The translations under genes were made by a program, and so were the position numbers. The notes below the pieces were generated by a model. It made no database searches and was not told the DNA's origin. It saw nothing but the letters and a program-made list of their open reading frames with translations. From Cytobacillus purgationiresistens (lineage in GTDB: Bacteria > Bacillota > Bacilli > Bacillales > Cytobacillaceae): DNA of 64,000 nt. This document shows positions 54,987 through 63,574 of this stretch, in pieces (within the stretch, counting starts at the first letter, position 1; every line of letters starts with the position of its first letter). The stretch spans positions 1 to 64,000 of the forward strand of contig NZ_JAUSUB010000010.1 of the NCBI RefSeq assembly GCF_030813235.1. Direction: 5' to 3'.

Positions 54987-55400
54987 TTAATTTGTCGCGC
55001 TTACTTCAACGTCGAAATACACGCGATGATATTTCGATTTATCGCTAGAGTCATCCGGTGTAATCGGAGTCTCACCTGTAACGAGCGCATAAAAATAACC
55101 GAGCTTTTCGCCCGGCGTTGTTGCGCTGATTAATTCGATCTTCTCTCGTAATGCCTTTTTAACTTCGTCTTGCAATAACGACCGCTCTCGTATAGTCGCT
55201 GCGTATAATCCGATTTGATATCGATAAGTCGTTTCAACGCGCCGCTGCTTCGAAATTAGCGCGTTATTATTCTGCATTTGTTCAACAATCAATAACGGTC
55301 TAACGGTCGGCAACGTTACGCCGTCATATAGCCATACCGTTTTTATTCCGGTCGATGCTTCCAAATGCGTACGTAAAGAATGCGTTAAATTAAATTGCAT
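54987..55400 (-). CDS. Tail terminator / minor tail protein
   Basis: A 137-residue protein starting MQFNLTHSLRTHLEASTGIKTVWLYDGV; the pattern and place just before the tail tube gene fit a tail-completion protein (gpU-like or SPP1 gp17-like). The ATG at 55400 has GGCGGTGAT upstream; the longer in-frame start lies inside the previous gene. Confidence 0.75.
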   Translation of the reverse strand: MQFNLTHSLRTHLEASTGIKTVWLYDGVTLPTVRPLLIVEQMQNNNALISKQRRVETTYRYQIGLYAATIRERSLLQDEVKKALREKIELISATTPGEKLGYFYALVTGETPITPDDSSDKSKYHRVYFDVEVSATN

Positions 55401-55404
55401 AATA

Positions 55405-55761
55405 TCACCGCCCCATGTTCCGTAATACTTCGGCGATTTTACTACGATAAGGGTCGCGATTATCCCAAACGGCTTTTCTAACAAATCCCTTTTTCGTAGC
55501 ATGTTCGTATTCTTGGCGCAAAGCATAAGGTAAGTCTGACCCGACTGTCCAAACGGTCTCTACCTCTTTTTGCGGACTAGATGATAGCGAGCCTTTAAGC
55601 GCTCCGGAGTCAACCGGCGCATTGTTAGCTGAATCATTCGCAATTTTACGCGCATACGTTTCGGTTACACGTCCGATTTCCTCAGTAATTCCCGCGTCAT
55701 TTAACATGCGCAAGGTATCTCCAAGGCCAGACACACTAACGTTAAACACCCGTCTACTCAC
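55405..55761 (-). CDS. HK97 gp10-like head-tail protein
   Basis: A 118-residue protein with the gp10 layout (IGRVTETYARKIANDSANNAPVDSGALKGSLSSSP...YALRQEYEHATKKGFVRKAVWD). Such proteins close the connector and receive the tail. It overlaps the upstream gene by four bases (ATGA). Confidence 0.85.
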   Translation of the reverse strand: MSRRVFNVSVSGLGDTLRMLNDAGITEEIGRVTETYARKIANDSANNAPVDSGALKGSLSSSPQKEVETVWTVGSDLPYALRQEYEHATKKGFVRKAVWDNRDPYRSKIAEVLRNMGR

Positions 55762-56156
55762 GATATCAACCTCCCGACAAATTCGGCACGATTGCGCTCG
55801 CCAATGCCTTTTTTATCTTTCGCCATGACTTCGTATTCTTGCCCGTCATACTTAATGCGGACCAGCGAATTGAATACATCGGCGATTTCGTCAATATCAA
55901 CCGATGCCCAAATGTCGCCTTTTTCGACGAGTATTCCTGCGTCAAGCAACCGTTCAAATGACGATTGTGCCATCGAAGATACTTCGGTGACTACGGCTTT
56001 AGTCGGCAGTAGATGCTCTCCGCCGCCAATTGGCTCGTTGGTAATCGGGTCGCGTTCACCTTCCGGTTCATACGTCAATACGACGTCAATTACACGTCCA
56101 GCAACTATTTCTTTCCGCGTCTGTTTCATAAATGCGATGTCTTCCGGCGTTATCAT
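55758..56156 (-). CDS. Head-closure / head-tail adaptor-like protein
   Basis: A 132-residue protein. The ending VRIKYDGQEYEVMAKDKKGIGERNRAEFVGRLIS is a small beta barrel, as in head-completion proteins. The position between the minor capsid gene and the gp10-like gene supports this. It overlaps both neighbours by four bases, so expression is coupled. Confidence 0.68.
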   Translation of the reverse strand: MITPEDIAFMKQTRKEIVAGRVIDVVLTYEPEGERDPITNEPIGGGEHLLPTKAVVTEVSSMAQSSFERLLDAGILVEKGDIWASVDIDEIADVFNSLVRIKYDGQEYEVMAKDKKGIGERNRAEFVGRLIS

Positions 56157-56296
56157 GAAAACTTACCACGTTTCCACCGTATACCTTCATTCTCAAATGA
56201 CAGGTAGATTTCGTTATCGTTTAAATACGAAACTAACCGATAATCCTTAGTTCTTCGTATTTCGCCTAGAATTACTTCGACTATTTCTGCGCTCAT
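56153..56296 (-). CDS. Small phage protein (47 aa)
   Basis: A 47-residue frame, MSAEIVEVILGEIRRTKDYR..., ending in IRWKRGKFS. GAAAGGAGTGATT precedes the ATG at 56296, and the stop overlaps the next start (ATGA). The coupling on the 3' side and the good ribosome binding site support a real gene. The function is unknown. Confidence 0.72.
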   Translation of the reverse strand: MSAEIVEVILGEIRRTKDYRLVSYLNDNEIYLSFENEGIRWKRGKFS

Positions 56297-56311
56297 CGCA
56301 ATCACTCCTTT

Positions 56312-57130
56312 CTACAAATAACGCTCATCAAGTACATAAGTTATATAGCTCGAACATCCCGGATGTGGCGAATAGATTTCGCTATCCATCGGATCGTAGA
56401 TGCCTGCGCCTTGCCCGTATCTATCTTCGCGCGCTAACTGATAGCATCGATGAGTCGAGTGCCCTTTGTGGCGATGTCCGTTATCCGTAATCTTGACCCA
56501 CTGGACTACGTCGCTTCGTTTGGCGCTATGTGCCGACCCGACTCGATAAGCCGTATTGCCTTCGGTCACTACCAATCTTCGAATCTTCCACGTCTCGTTT
56601 TCGTGTACTCGTCGGATGTTAGCAATCATTGTGCTGACGGACTCTCCGCGGATAATATCAGCGCGCAATACTTTCGATAGTTCATCGCGCATATCTCCGC
56701 TTAGCCGCCAAACACGATCGCTCAAGACTAAGCCATCTTCACCGTAGCGTCTCATGACATAGTCGAATACGTTTCGATTGATCCTTTCGAGTGTAGCTCC
56801 TGCAATTGCACCGGCACCGACCGCCGTTTTGACTGCTCCGTTTATGCCCGCCGTTGCAAAGCCGGCTGATTCCAATACGATGCCTTCGATGGAAGACGTA
56901 CCGTACTTGCGCATTAGATCCTCGATATCGTTCAGCTCGCGTAGTAGTCTCGACAAGCGTTGACGTTTAATTGTGCCATCTGCTGTGGCAAAGTCCGCAA
57001 GCAAGTCGCTAATGTCGCCCCGTATTCTTCCGATTTCCTTTATGGCGAATGTGACTTGCTTATCGTTTAATTTGCCGTAATCTAGCGATAGCTTTCTAAG
57101 TAGTTCGTCGAGTTCCGCTTGTTTGCTCAT
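56312..57130 (-). CDS. Minor capsid / MuF-like head morphogenesis protein
   Basis: A 272-residue, mainly helical protein with the typical C-terminal cluster NGHRHKGHSTHRCYQLAREDRYG and SPHPGCSSYITYVL, a His/Cys pattern of minor head proteins. It lies downstream of capsid and connector, whereas MuF-like genes usually follow the portal. It overlaps the connector gene by four bases. Confidence 0.75.
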   Translation of the reverse strand: MSKQAELDELLRKLSLDYGKLNDKQVTFAIKEIGRIRGDISDLLADFATADGTIKRQRLSRLLRELNDIEDLMRKYGTSSIEGIVLESAGFATAGINGAVKTAVGAGAIAGATLERINRNVFDYVMRRYGEDGLVLSDRVWRLSGDMRDELSKVLRADIIRGESVSTMIANIRRVHENETWKIRRLVVTEGNTAYRVGSAHSAKRSDVVQWVKITDNGHRHKGHSTHRCYQLAREDRYGQGAGIYDPMDSEIYSPHPGCSSYITYVLDERYL

Positions 57131-57474
57131 CGGCAGTCTGCCCTTCCTACATGCGATTGACTAGCACCGTTTCCCCGCTTATACTTTCGATAGTTTTTTC
57201 GGGATTCTTTTGCTAGTTGCATATAATTAGCGTAGATGCTCGACTTATCGACCATTTCTTCGCCGTCGGTATACTTAAAGTAGTGCGCTGTATTTGCTGT
57301 AATCGTTTCATATCCGACGGAAAGTGCGAGATAAAATACCGCATTCTCATTTTCCTCTTCCGTAAATCCCGATTCAATAACAGCTTCGGCGACCCAATCG
57401 ACAATATCAGCCGGAGTGACGCCTGGAACATTATTTAACCGCGTTTGCAATCGTTCTGATACCGATACCGTCAT
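57127..57474 (-). CDS. Head-tail connector protein
   Basis: A 115-residue helical protein (ERLQTRLNNVPGVTPADIVDWVAEAVIESGFTEEENENAVFYLALSVGYETI) with the gp6/gp15-like adaptor pattern, placed after the capsid genes. A basic C-terminus follows. It probably forms a ring under the portal. Confidence 0.72.
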   Translation of the reverse strand: MTVSVSERLQTRLNNVPGVTPADIVDWVAEAVIESGFTEEENENAVFYLALSVGYETITANTAHYFKYTDGEEMVDKSSIYANYMQLAKESRKNYRKYKRGNGASQSHVGRADCR

Positions 57475-57489
57475 TTGGCGTCACCTCCG

Positions 57490-57687
57490 TTATTTCTGTT
57501 TTGGCTTTGCTTTCGGTTTTTCCGGTGCTGGTTTTTCTTCTGACTGAACAAACGGCTTTGCTTTTTCTAGCGCCTCGATTACCTTTTCATCATTCGTAAC
57601 AAGCACGCCCTCTCCGTTAAATAATGCATACACTCCATCGCGATTGTATTCATAGTTAGGAATAGCTTTAAATTTCGCTGTTTTCAT
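57490..57687 (-). CDS. Small phage protein with Pro/Lys-rich tail
   Basis: A 65-residue protein. The first 45 residues (FKAIPNYEYNRDGVYALFNGEGVLVTNDEKVIEALEKAKPF) form a small domain of a type common after capsid genes. The tail is EKPAPEKPKAKPKQK. The start overlaps the stop of the head-fibre gene by one base. The role is unknown. Confidence 0.7.
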   Translation of the reverse strand: MKTAKFKAIPNYEYNRDGVYALFNGEGVLVTNDEKVIEALEKAKPFVQSEEKPAPEKPKAKPKQK

Positions 57688-58133
57688 TAGGCACTGCCTC
57701 CTTCTAAGACCGCGATTTTAGCCGCTAACGATTCCAGGACAGCTTGCACATTTGCGCCGGTTACACCGCTAATTGCTGTAGTAGATACTTGGCCTGCGTT
57801 GTGTGCGTGATTTCCGGCTGCTGCAGTACTTGCCGTTGAACCAATCGCTAAGCTAGACGTTCCTGCGCCGATTGCTGTTCTTGCGGCTGCCGCGTCTTGT
57901 GCAGAAAGCACGCCTCGACCTACTGTGGACGCGTCACTAATTTGAGACGCCGTATGGGTATGCGTACTTGGTGGAAACGTGCTCGGTTTACCGGTAACAT
58001 CGCCCCAAGCTACAGCAGTGCTTCCGTCGCCAGTATTCTCTTGTAAGTCTTTTATGATATCGCCCAACTTAACGTCATTAGCGACGGGCATAGACAAATT
58101 TAGTCGTTCTTTTTCCGTTTCATTAATCGGCAT
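57687..58133 (-). CDS. Head fibre protein
   Basis: A 148-residue protein. The N-terminal capsid-binding segment is MPINETEKERLNLSMPVANDVKLGDIIKDLQ. A Gly/Ala/Ser/Thr-rich, fibre-like middle follows (HTHTASQISDAST, TAAAGNHAHNAGQVS) with two HxH motifs, then a short coiled-coil end (VQAVLESLAAKIAVLEGG). It resembles phage head-fibre proteins, which decorate capsids and can help host attachment. Confidence 0.8.
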   Translation of the reverse strand: MPINETEKERLNLSMPVANDVKLGDIIKDLQENTGDGSTAVAWGDVTGKPSTFPPSTHTHTASQISDASTVGRGVLSAQDAAAARTAIGAGTSSLAIGSTASTAAAGNHAHNAGQVSTTAISGVTGANVQAVLESLAAKIAVLEGGSA

Positions 58134-58156
58134 ATTTTCGGTTCCTCCTTAAGAAG

Positions 58157-58174
58157 GGCGCCCGAATGGACGCC
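58157..58174 (-). other. Hairpin after the capsid gene
   Basis: GGCGCCC (58157-58163) pairs with GGACGCC (58168-58174), one mismatch. No T-run follows, so it may stabilise the 3' end of capsid mRNA rather than stop transcription. Confidence 0.5.
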
Positions 58175-58179
58175 GTTAA

Positions 58180-59301
58180 TTATGCAATAGTTTTAGAGAT
58201 ATTAGATAATACTGCAACGGATTCTTTAGCGTTCTTGATTTCGAAGCCAAGCTCACCGCGGATAACACGAGCAAAGTAGTCAGCGCCCGGGTTTGTTGCA
58301 TCCTGGTCGTAGAAAGATTGAAGGTAACGGGCTTTGATGTTGTTTACATCTAGTAATAGCGCGCGATCCTTCGGCATATTTTGGTCAACTACAACGCTGG
58401 AAACTGTACCGCCAGGAAGATCACTCATGAATGACATGATTTGATGTCCTACAGTACCTTCTCCGCGAGTTGTACGGATTGTGTCGCTAGCAAGCTTCGT
58501 AATCTGACGAGCTACGTTTGGAGCACACACGATTGTGTCAACGCGACCGCCGCGTTTGAATGTTTCTTCGATAGCATCATTCAGTTTTTTCGCGCCAATT
58601 TCTTCGCCACCCATATCGAACTTCGCAGAACTCTGTTCTTGTGCGAATGCAAATAATCCGCCAGTTGTACGTGGGTTACTTTCGCCAGCACCTGGGTACT
58701 TACGTCCATAGATTAAAGTGGTGTTAACTTCGCGAATCATTTCTTGTAGACGAAGGTTAACTTGGTAATCCAATTCGTTAGACACACCGTAAGTGTTTAC
58801 TTGTTGTTGAGAACGTGATACTTTCGCAAAGCGAGAGAAGATTTGCGAATAGTTATGAGATACAATTCGATCATTAATCTCGTTATGACGGAAGGCTTCT
58901 TCACCTTCTGGACGCGGGCGTGAAATAACTTTCAATTCAGCATCCGCAGTGATTGCTTCCGGCTCAGTAGCGTCATAACCACGTTGAACAGTAATTGAAT
59001 CACCGTTTACCGCAGTAACCTTTAATACTTCAAGACCATTTTGTACAAGAGCATTAACAGTAAACTTACGCCCTTCTCCATCTTTCAAAACGATAGCCGT
59101 TGCGTCAGCCGCTGCTGCCGATTTTACATCGCCTGTATCGCTATTTAGGTAATCGTTCTGCCATTCGAACTTAGTTTGCGTTAACGCTTCTCCTGTGCCG
59201 ATTAATCCGAAAAGAACCGGAGCCTTAGTTAAAATTAAATCTACATTCGCTTGCATTTGGCGAACTTGTTGTTGGAAATCATAAGTAGTTGCTACGTTCA
59301 T
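58180..59301 (-). CDS. Major capsid protein (DUF5309 type)
   Basis: A 373-residue capsid protein of the DUF5309/SU10-like group. Typical segments are FRHNEINDRIVSHNYSQIFSRFAKVSRSQQQVNTYG and RTTGGLFAF. A beta insertion (~75-125: FTVNALVQNGLEVLKVTAVNGDSITVQRGYD) is likely surface-exposed. The position after the scaffold gene fits. AAAAAGGGGATATG precedes the ATG. Confidence 0.9.
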   Translation of the reverse strand: MNVATTYDFQQQVRQMQANVDLILTKAPVLFGLIGTGEALTQTKFEWQNDYLNSDTGDVKSAAAADATAIVLKDGEGRKFTVNALVQNGLEVLKVTAVNGDSITVQRGYDATEPEAITADAELKVISRPRPEGEEAFRHNEINDRIVSHNYSQIFSRFAKVSRSQQQVNTYGVSNELDYQVNLRLQEMIREVNTTLIYGRKYPGAGESNPRTTGGLFAFAQEQSSAKFDMGGEEIGAKKLNDAIEETFKRGGRVDTIVCAPNVARQITKLASDTIRTTRGEGTVGHQIMSFMSDLPGGTVSSVVVDQNMPKDRALLLDVNNIKARYLQSFYDQDATNPGADYFARVIRGELGFEIKNAKESVAVLSNISKTIA

Positions 59302-59334
59302 TTTTCATATCCCCTTTTTGTTTGGTTTTGTAAT

Positions 59335-59358
59335 AAAAAAAAGCCGCCGGCTGGCGAC
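59335..59358 (-). terminator. Hairpin with T-run between scaffold and capsid genes
   Basis: GTCGCC/GGCGGC stem (59343-59358). On the minus strand eight T follow. It looks like a full intrinsic terminator inside the late operon. Confidence 0.7.
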
Positions 59359-59362
59359 TGGA

Positions 59363-60085
59363 TTACTTCCTTTGTCTTAATGCAATAAGCTCGTTATAGA
59401 TACGTGTAACTGTTCCCATGAATCGGCTATCCTTAAGCGCTTTTTCTTGAGCATCCGCAAGTTCTTTTTCTTTTGCGGAAATCTCATTTACACTAGGATT
59501 CTTCGCCGGATTTGAACCGCCCACTGCATCTGCGCCAAGTGACTGCTTAAACATCCAAGGCTTCGCTTCTTTTAGCGTATTAACAGCTTCATCGACGCCT
59601 TTTACGTTGCCTTCGTCGTCTATTTCAATGGACGACTTATCAAGTAATGTAAGCACGTCATTCAAATCATTCGCATTCAGCGATCGTGCTATCGATTTGA
59701 TTTCCGTATTAACGATCCGTTGATTAGCAGATTCTTGAGCTTTCTTTGCTTGCTCCGCAGCTTCTTCGGCTTTCTTGGACGCTTCTTCTTTCTCTGCCTT
59801 CAAACGTTCTGCTTCGGACATTGCCGCCTTTTTACGTTCCTCTTCCGCCTGCTCGTATTCCTCAAGCTTTTTTAACTTGTCGGCCGTCTCTAATTGCTTC
59901 TTCTTTTCACGGGCGACTCTATCAGCGAGAATTTTATCGAGTTCGGCTTGCGTAAAAGTTTTCTCGGACTGTTCCTCGGTTTTCTTTTCCGGCTCCGCAG
60001 CCGTTGATTGTCCGTCTCCACCTTCGCCACCTAAATCTGCGGAAAACAACTGTAAATTTATCGGTAAAAATAATCGTTTAAACAT
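59363..60085 (-). CDS. Capsid scaffolding protein (DUF4355/gp20 type)
   Basis: A 240-residue protein. It begins MFKRLFLPINLQLFSADLGG, then has a Glu/Lys/Ala-rich coiled coil (~30-125: EKTFTQAELDKILADRVAREKKKQ...) and a short C-terminal capsid-binding region. Scaffolds of this type fill the procapsid and leave before packaging. TTGGAGGTATACA precedes the ATG. Confidence 0.9.
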   Translation of the reverse strand: MFKRLFLPINLQLFSADLGGEGGDGQSTAAEPEKKTEEQSEKTFTQAELDKILADRVAREKKKQLETADKLKKLEEYEQAEEERKKAAMSEAERLKAEKEEASKKAEEAAEQAKKAQESANQRIVNTEIKSIARSLNANDLNDVLTLLDKSSIEIDDEGNVKGVDEAVNTLKEAKPWMFKQSLGADAVGGSNPAKNPSVNEISAKEKELADAQEKALKDSRFMGTVTRIYNELIALRQRK

Positions 60086-60182
60086 TGTATACCTCCAACC
60101 GGTTTAGAGCCGTCGCTCATAAAGTTGCGAATATGAACAACCGTTTAGTTTATAGCGTCTTAACGTTCGGACAGTGCGTTCA

Positions 60183-61700
60183 TTATTCGCTTGGTTCTTG
60201 ATACGGGTCTTGTGATTGGCGTTTTAAATTACGCTCTTGCAAGATTTCCATAAACTTCTGCTCCGGATTGTCTTTCCCACTCCGTGCGATTGCGCCCTTT
60301 ATCGATTCCATTTCCGATGCAATTTCTTCGGATAATTGTTCAACTAACGCTTTTTGGTCTTGCGGCGTAGGTAGTCCGAATACAATCCTGCTGCTGTAGT
60401 AGCCGTCAACTTTGGACAGCCACTCCTTATCGTATTTAAAACGAGGATCATCTTGGCGCGCTTTCATATAGCGCAAAATGTACTCATTAAGCGTTTGTAG
60501 TCGCGACTGCCAAATAATCCAATTTCGCTGCGTCTTCGATATGATTGCGCTGAACATCATTTGTACCGCCATGTCGTTAATACCGCCAGTGTTCATGTCC
60601 GCAGTGTTTACGAGTGGTACCTCGACTTTTTCGTGAAGTCGTTTTTGCAGCCTGTCAAGATATGCTTCGATTGTTTCTTTAAACTTAAATCCGCTTTCTA
60701 ACTTCGCTGCCTTCGGTTCCCCTAGTTCCTTGTCGCCGTCACCCAAATCCCAAAGACCGCCCGGCGCAACTTGATAAGGATTTTTAGGGTCTGCGTCAAC
60801 GTTTGATAGCAGCGTAATAGCAAACATTTCGAACCTTAGTGCGTCGGAGTAGTCGGACATCTTTCGGTCAATCTCATCCGCAATCTCAATCGTCTTTTCT
60901 AATTCGCTATAGCCTTCTGTTTGTCCGCTCAATTTCTCTGTCGGTACATGGACAACGGGTATGAAATCCAGCCCCATTGACTGCCGCACTACACGTTCCG
61001 TCTGTTTAGTTACGAATCCGTCGTATACTGCTTCTTCAATTTCGCAATCATATACGCCAGTATCTTCGCGCCATACGAGATAATAAGAAAGCTTCCAAAG
61101 CTTCGTCTGCTCTTCGTCTAGCCACGCCGTAAAATGAACTTCATCTAACTGGTCGACATCCCATTCGTTGTATACTGCGATAACCTCCGTTGAAGGGTGC
61201 CAAAGTATTTTTATTTCACCGCGTCGATTGTCGTAATGTAAACGGGCATATACGCCGCTCCTTGTAATCGCACGGTCTTTAGCAGCCGCCAATAATTTCT
61301 CATGCATCCGATTGTCTTCCCAAACCCACGTTAGCAAACGTTCTTTTGCTTTAGCTCGACTGTTTTCCGCTTCCTGTTCGCTGCTCGGCGAATAGTTAGG
61401 CTTGAGCATTAAAGCCGGATCATCGAGTACATCAGGAGGCACCGTCACTTTCGGCTCTTTTTCGAATTGCCATGCCGCAATTGTATCGACCATTTTTCGC
61501 GGGTAATTAATAGTTAATAGAGTCGGGTCATAATCGATTTTGTCCGGCTTAATGTAATCAGACCATACGTTTAAATCGCCTTCATAGCGTCTGTACAGCC
61601 TCATTTCATCAAGAATACGATGCCACTCCGATTGTCCTAATGCCTCACGCATCGGTATGATAAACTCAATCGGATTCATTAAGTTTCGGTCAACTTGCAT
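60183..61700 (-). CDS. Portal protein
   Basis: A 505-residue portal of the SPP1 gp6-like group: WSDYIKPDKIDYDPTLLTINYPRKMVDTIAAWQFEKEPKV, WHPSTEVIAVYNEWDVDQLDE, GLDFIPVVHVPTEKLSGQTEGYSELEKTIEIADEIDRKMSDYSDALRFEMF. It forms the ring for DNA entry. AGGAGGTGGTCGA precedes the ATG, 12 bases after the terminase stop. Confidence 0.93.
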   Translation of the reverse strand: MQVDRNLMNPIEFIIPMREALGQSEWHRILDEMRLYRRYEGDLNVWSDYIKPDKIDYDPTLLTINYPRKMVDTIAAWQFEKEPKVTVPPDVLDDPALMLKPNYSPSSEQEAENSRAKAKERLLTWVWEDNRMHEKLLAAAKDRAITRSGVYARLHYDNRRGEIKILWHPSTEVIAVYNEWDVDQLDEVHFTAWLDEEQTKLWKLSYYLVWREDTGVYDCEIEEAVYDGFVTKQTERVVRQSMGLDFIPVVHVPTEKLSGQTEGYSELEKTIEIADEIDRKMSDYSDALRFEMFAITLLSNVDADPKNPYQVAPGGLWDLGDGDKELGEPKAAKLESGFKFKETIEAYLDRLQKRLHEKVEVPLVNTADMNTGGINDMAVQMMFSAIISKTQRNWIIWQSRLQTLNEYILRYMKARQDDPRFKYDKEWLSKVDGYYSSRIVFGLPTPQDQKALVEQLSEEIASEMESIKGAIARSGKDNPEQKFMEILQERNLKRQSQDPYQEPSE

Positions 61701-61712
61701 TCGACCACCTCC

Positions 61713-63488
61713 TTAGTATCTGTAATTTCCGGCGTTGCCGCCTTTTCTTCGCGTCGACTTAACGACTGTCGATACCGCCATTTGCAGCGAGTCAGGACCG
61801 TCATCATTTGCGCCTTGACCGTATCGTTCGAACTGCTCAAGCAATAGCGTATGCTTTTTATTAAAGCGAATCGTGCCGTTTTCAATGTCCGGTTTCATTG
61901 CTTCAATCCGCAGCTCCTTTTTCGTCCGGTTCTTTATTTTCTTTAATCGAGTGGTTGCCGGATAACCTTCCGCATCTAACCTTTTCGTTAGCTGATCCGC
62001 GATGAACTCCTGCGCAACGTTCGCATCAGCAGCGATAACATCCGGTTGCCAAAGTTTAACCTTATCGACAATTACTTCGAAATAATCATCTATTGGTAAA
62101 CGTTGCACAAATGAATCTATAACGTAGATGGTGCCGTTCTCTTTATGTCTTGCAACAACGTGTAGTGCCGAATAATCTCCGCGCTCTCTTCCGAAAGCAA
62201 AGTCGAGTCCCATCGATATGAGAAATTCGTCCGATAGGAAGTTATATAGCTTTCCACCTTCGTTCCAATAAGTAAAAGTATCCGGATTAAAAATCATCGA
62301 TTCTTCATCGATTGGATTATTCATGTACTCCGTATTGAATGCTTTGCTGCCATTGTCCCATTTCCACGTCATCAACTTCCATAACGGCTGTACTTCCGGC
62401 CATAGCACGCGACTACCAGCCAGCATTTCCGCCTCGTTATCCGCATAAAACGCCAACGCATCAGCAAGCCGATTCGGATTTTCTCGGTCAATATAAATAA
62501 GCCGGCACTGTTCCCAAAGGTCAGCCCGACTCGGTTGATCGATTATTGCGCGATATACTTTCGATTGAAAGTCCGAGCGATTGTATAAAACTTGCATTAA
62601 AAGTGCGTCAAAATGGACGGTAGTCCCCATGTAGACGAAGGCTGTCCGCTTGCCTTTCGGATCACCTAACGGAATGACGGTCTGCGAAAACCAATCGCGC
62701 AATGACTGTCGTTGTTCGGGCGTAGATGCGTTCCCTCCTGGTCGTGCGTCCTCTAAGTCATCAAGGACGATTAAATCCGGACGTGAGCCATTCCAGTTAC
62801 GTCCACGCAGCGCTTGACCAGTCGAAGCCGCTTCAACTAACGCCACTTGCTTGCGGTAATCACCGTCAGTATAATGCCATGCGATAAATCCTTCGCCGTT
62901 ATCCTGGATGTTCGACTGATCCTTCGGCGATAGCAAGGGACCGAAATCCTCGCGTAGCTTTCGATTAAACTTAAGCTGATTACGAATCCATTCCATGTTT
63001 GCCTTCGATACTTTCGGCGTTTCTGAAATGATTATTACGTATTTACGCAAGCGATAAACAAGCTCATGGACCGGAAAGGCTTTCGATAAGTAAGTCGACT
63101 TTGCGTGCGAACGAGGTGCTGCCGCAGCAATCTTCGCGTTGACATGATCAGTTGAAACTACGTTGATGATGCTCGCTATCTCTTGGTGAAAGTCGGGCGC
63201 TTCGTCAACGCGAGTTATATCGAAGCCTTCCCAATTGCCGTCGTTATCAGGATTACGCGCATCGCTGAAATATTCGATTGAAAACTCGAGTAAGTTTCCT
63301 TCGCAACGGTTAATACGGTTAAGCCGTTCTAGTTCGCTCGATTTATCGAAATAAGTAATCGCTATGTCTTCCGGCATATCAAGAACATCCGGATGATCAG
63401 CGTCAAGCTCCGCCAGGAATGATTCGTAAGTATCTATTAATTCCGCACGCTCTTTCCGTGCAATCCATCGATTATTAACCCACGCCAA
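61713..63488 (-). CDS. terL: Terminase large subunit
   Basis: A 591-residue packaging motor. The ATPase has Walker A-like AAPRSHAKST (~115) and Walker B LIVLDDLED (~235). The C-terminal nuclease has SMGLDFAFGRERGDYSALHVV (~430) and VIAADANVAQEF. The start is TTG at 63488 behind AAAGGAGGG; an in-frame GTG 45 bases upstream lacks a site. No small terminase gene lies upstream in the window; a divergent recombinase gene does instead. Confidence 0.93.
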   Translation of the reverse strand: MAWVNNRWIARKERAELIDTYESFLAELDADHPDVLDMPEDIAITYFDKSSELERLNRINRCEGNLLEFSIEYFSDARNPDNDGNWEGFDITRVDEAPDFHQEIASIINVVSTDHVNAKIAAAAPRSHAKSTYLSKAFPVHELVYRLRKYVIIISETPKVSKANMEWIRNQLKFNRKLREDFGPLLSPKDQSNIQDNGEGFIAWHYTDGDYRKQVALVEAASTGQALRGRNWNGSRPDLIVLDDLEDARPGGNASTPEQRQSLRDWFSQTVIPLGDPKGKRTAFVYMGTTVHFDALLMQVLYNRSDFQSKVYRAIIDQPSRADLWEQCRLIYIDRENPNRLADALAFYADNEAEMLAGSRVLWPEVQPLWKLMTWKWDNGSKAFNTEYMNNPIDEESMIFNPDTFTYWNEGGKLYNFLSDEFLISMGLDFAFGRERGDYSALHVVARHKENGTIYVIDSFVQRLPIDDYFEVIVDKVKLWQPDVIAADANVAQEFIADQLTKRLDAEGYPATTRLKKIKNRTKKELRIEAMKPDIENGTIRFNKKHTLLLEQFERYGQGANDDGPDSLQMAVSTVVKSTRRKGGNAGNYRY

Positions 63489-63574
63489 ATTGTCGCCCTC
63501 CTTTCGTTTATTTACGTTGACTTTCGTTTTCACAGCGTTTATAATGAATGTAACAAAACAATGAGGTGATTACA

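Noticed and set aside
55792..56250. Plus-strand frame of 152 residues
   Set aside because: It lies opposite overlapping head-tail genes with clear coupling on the minus strand.
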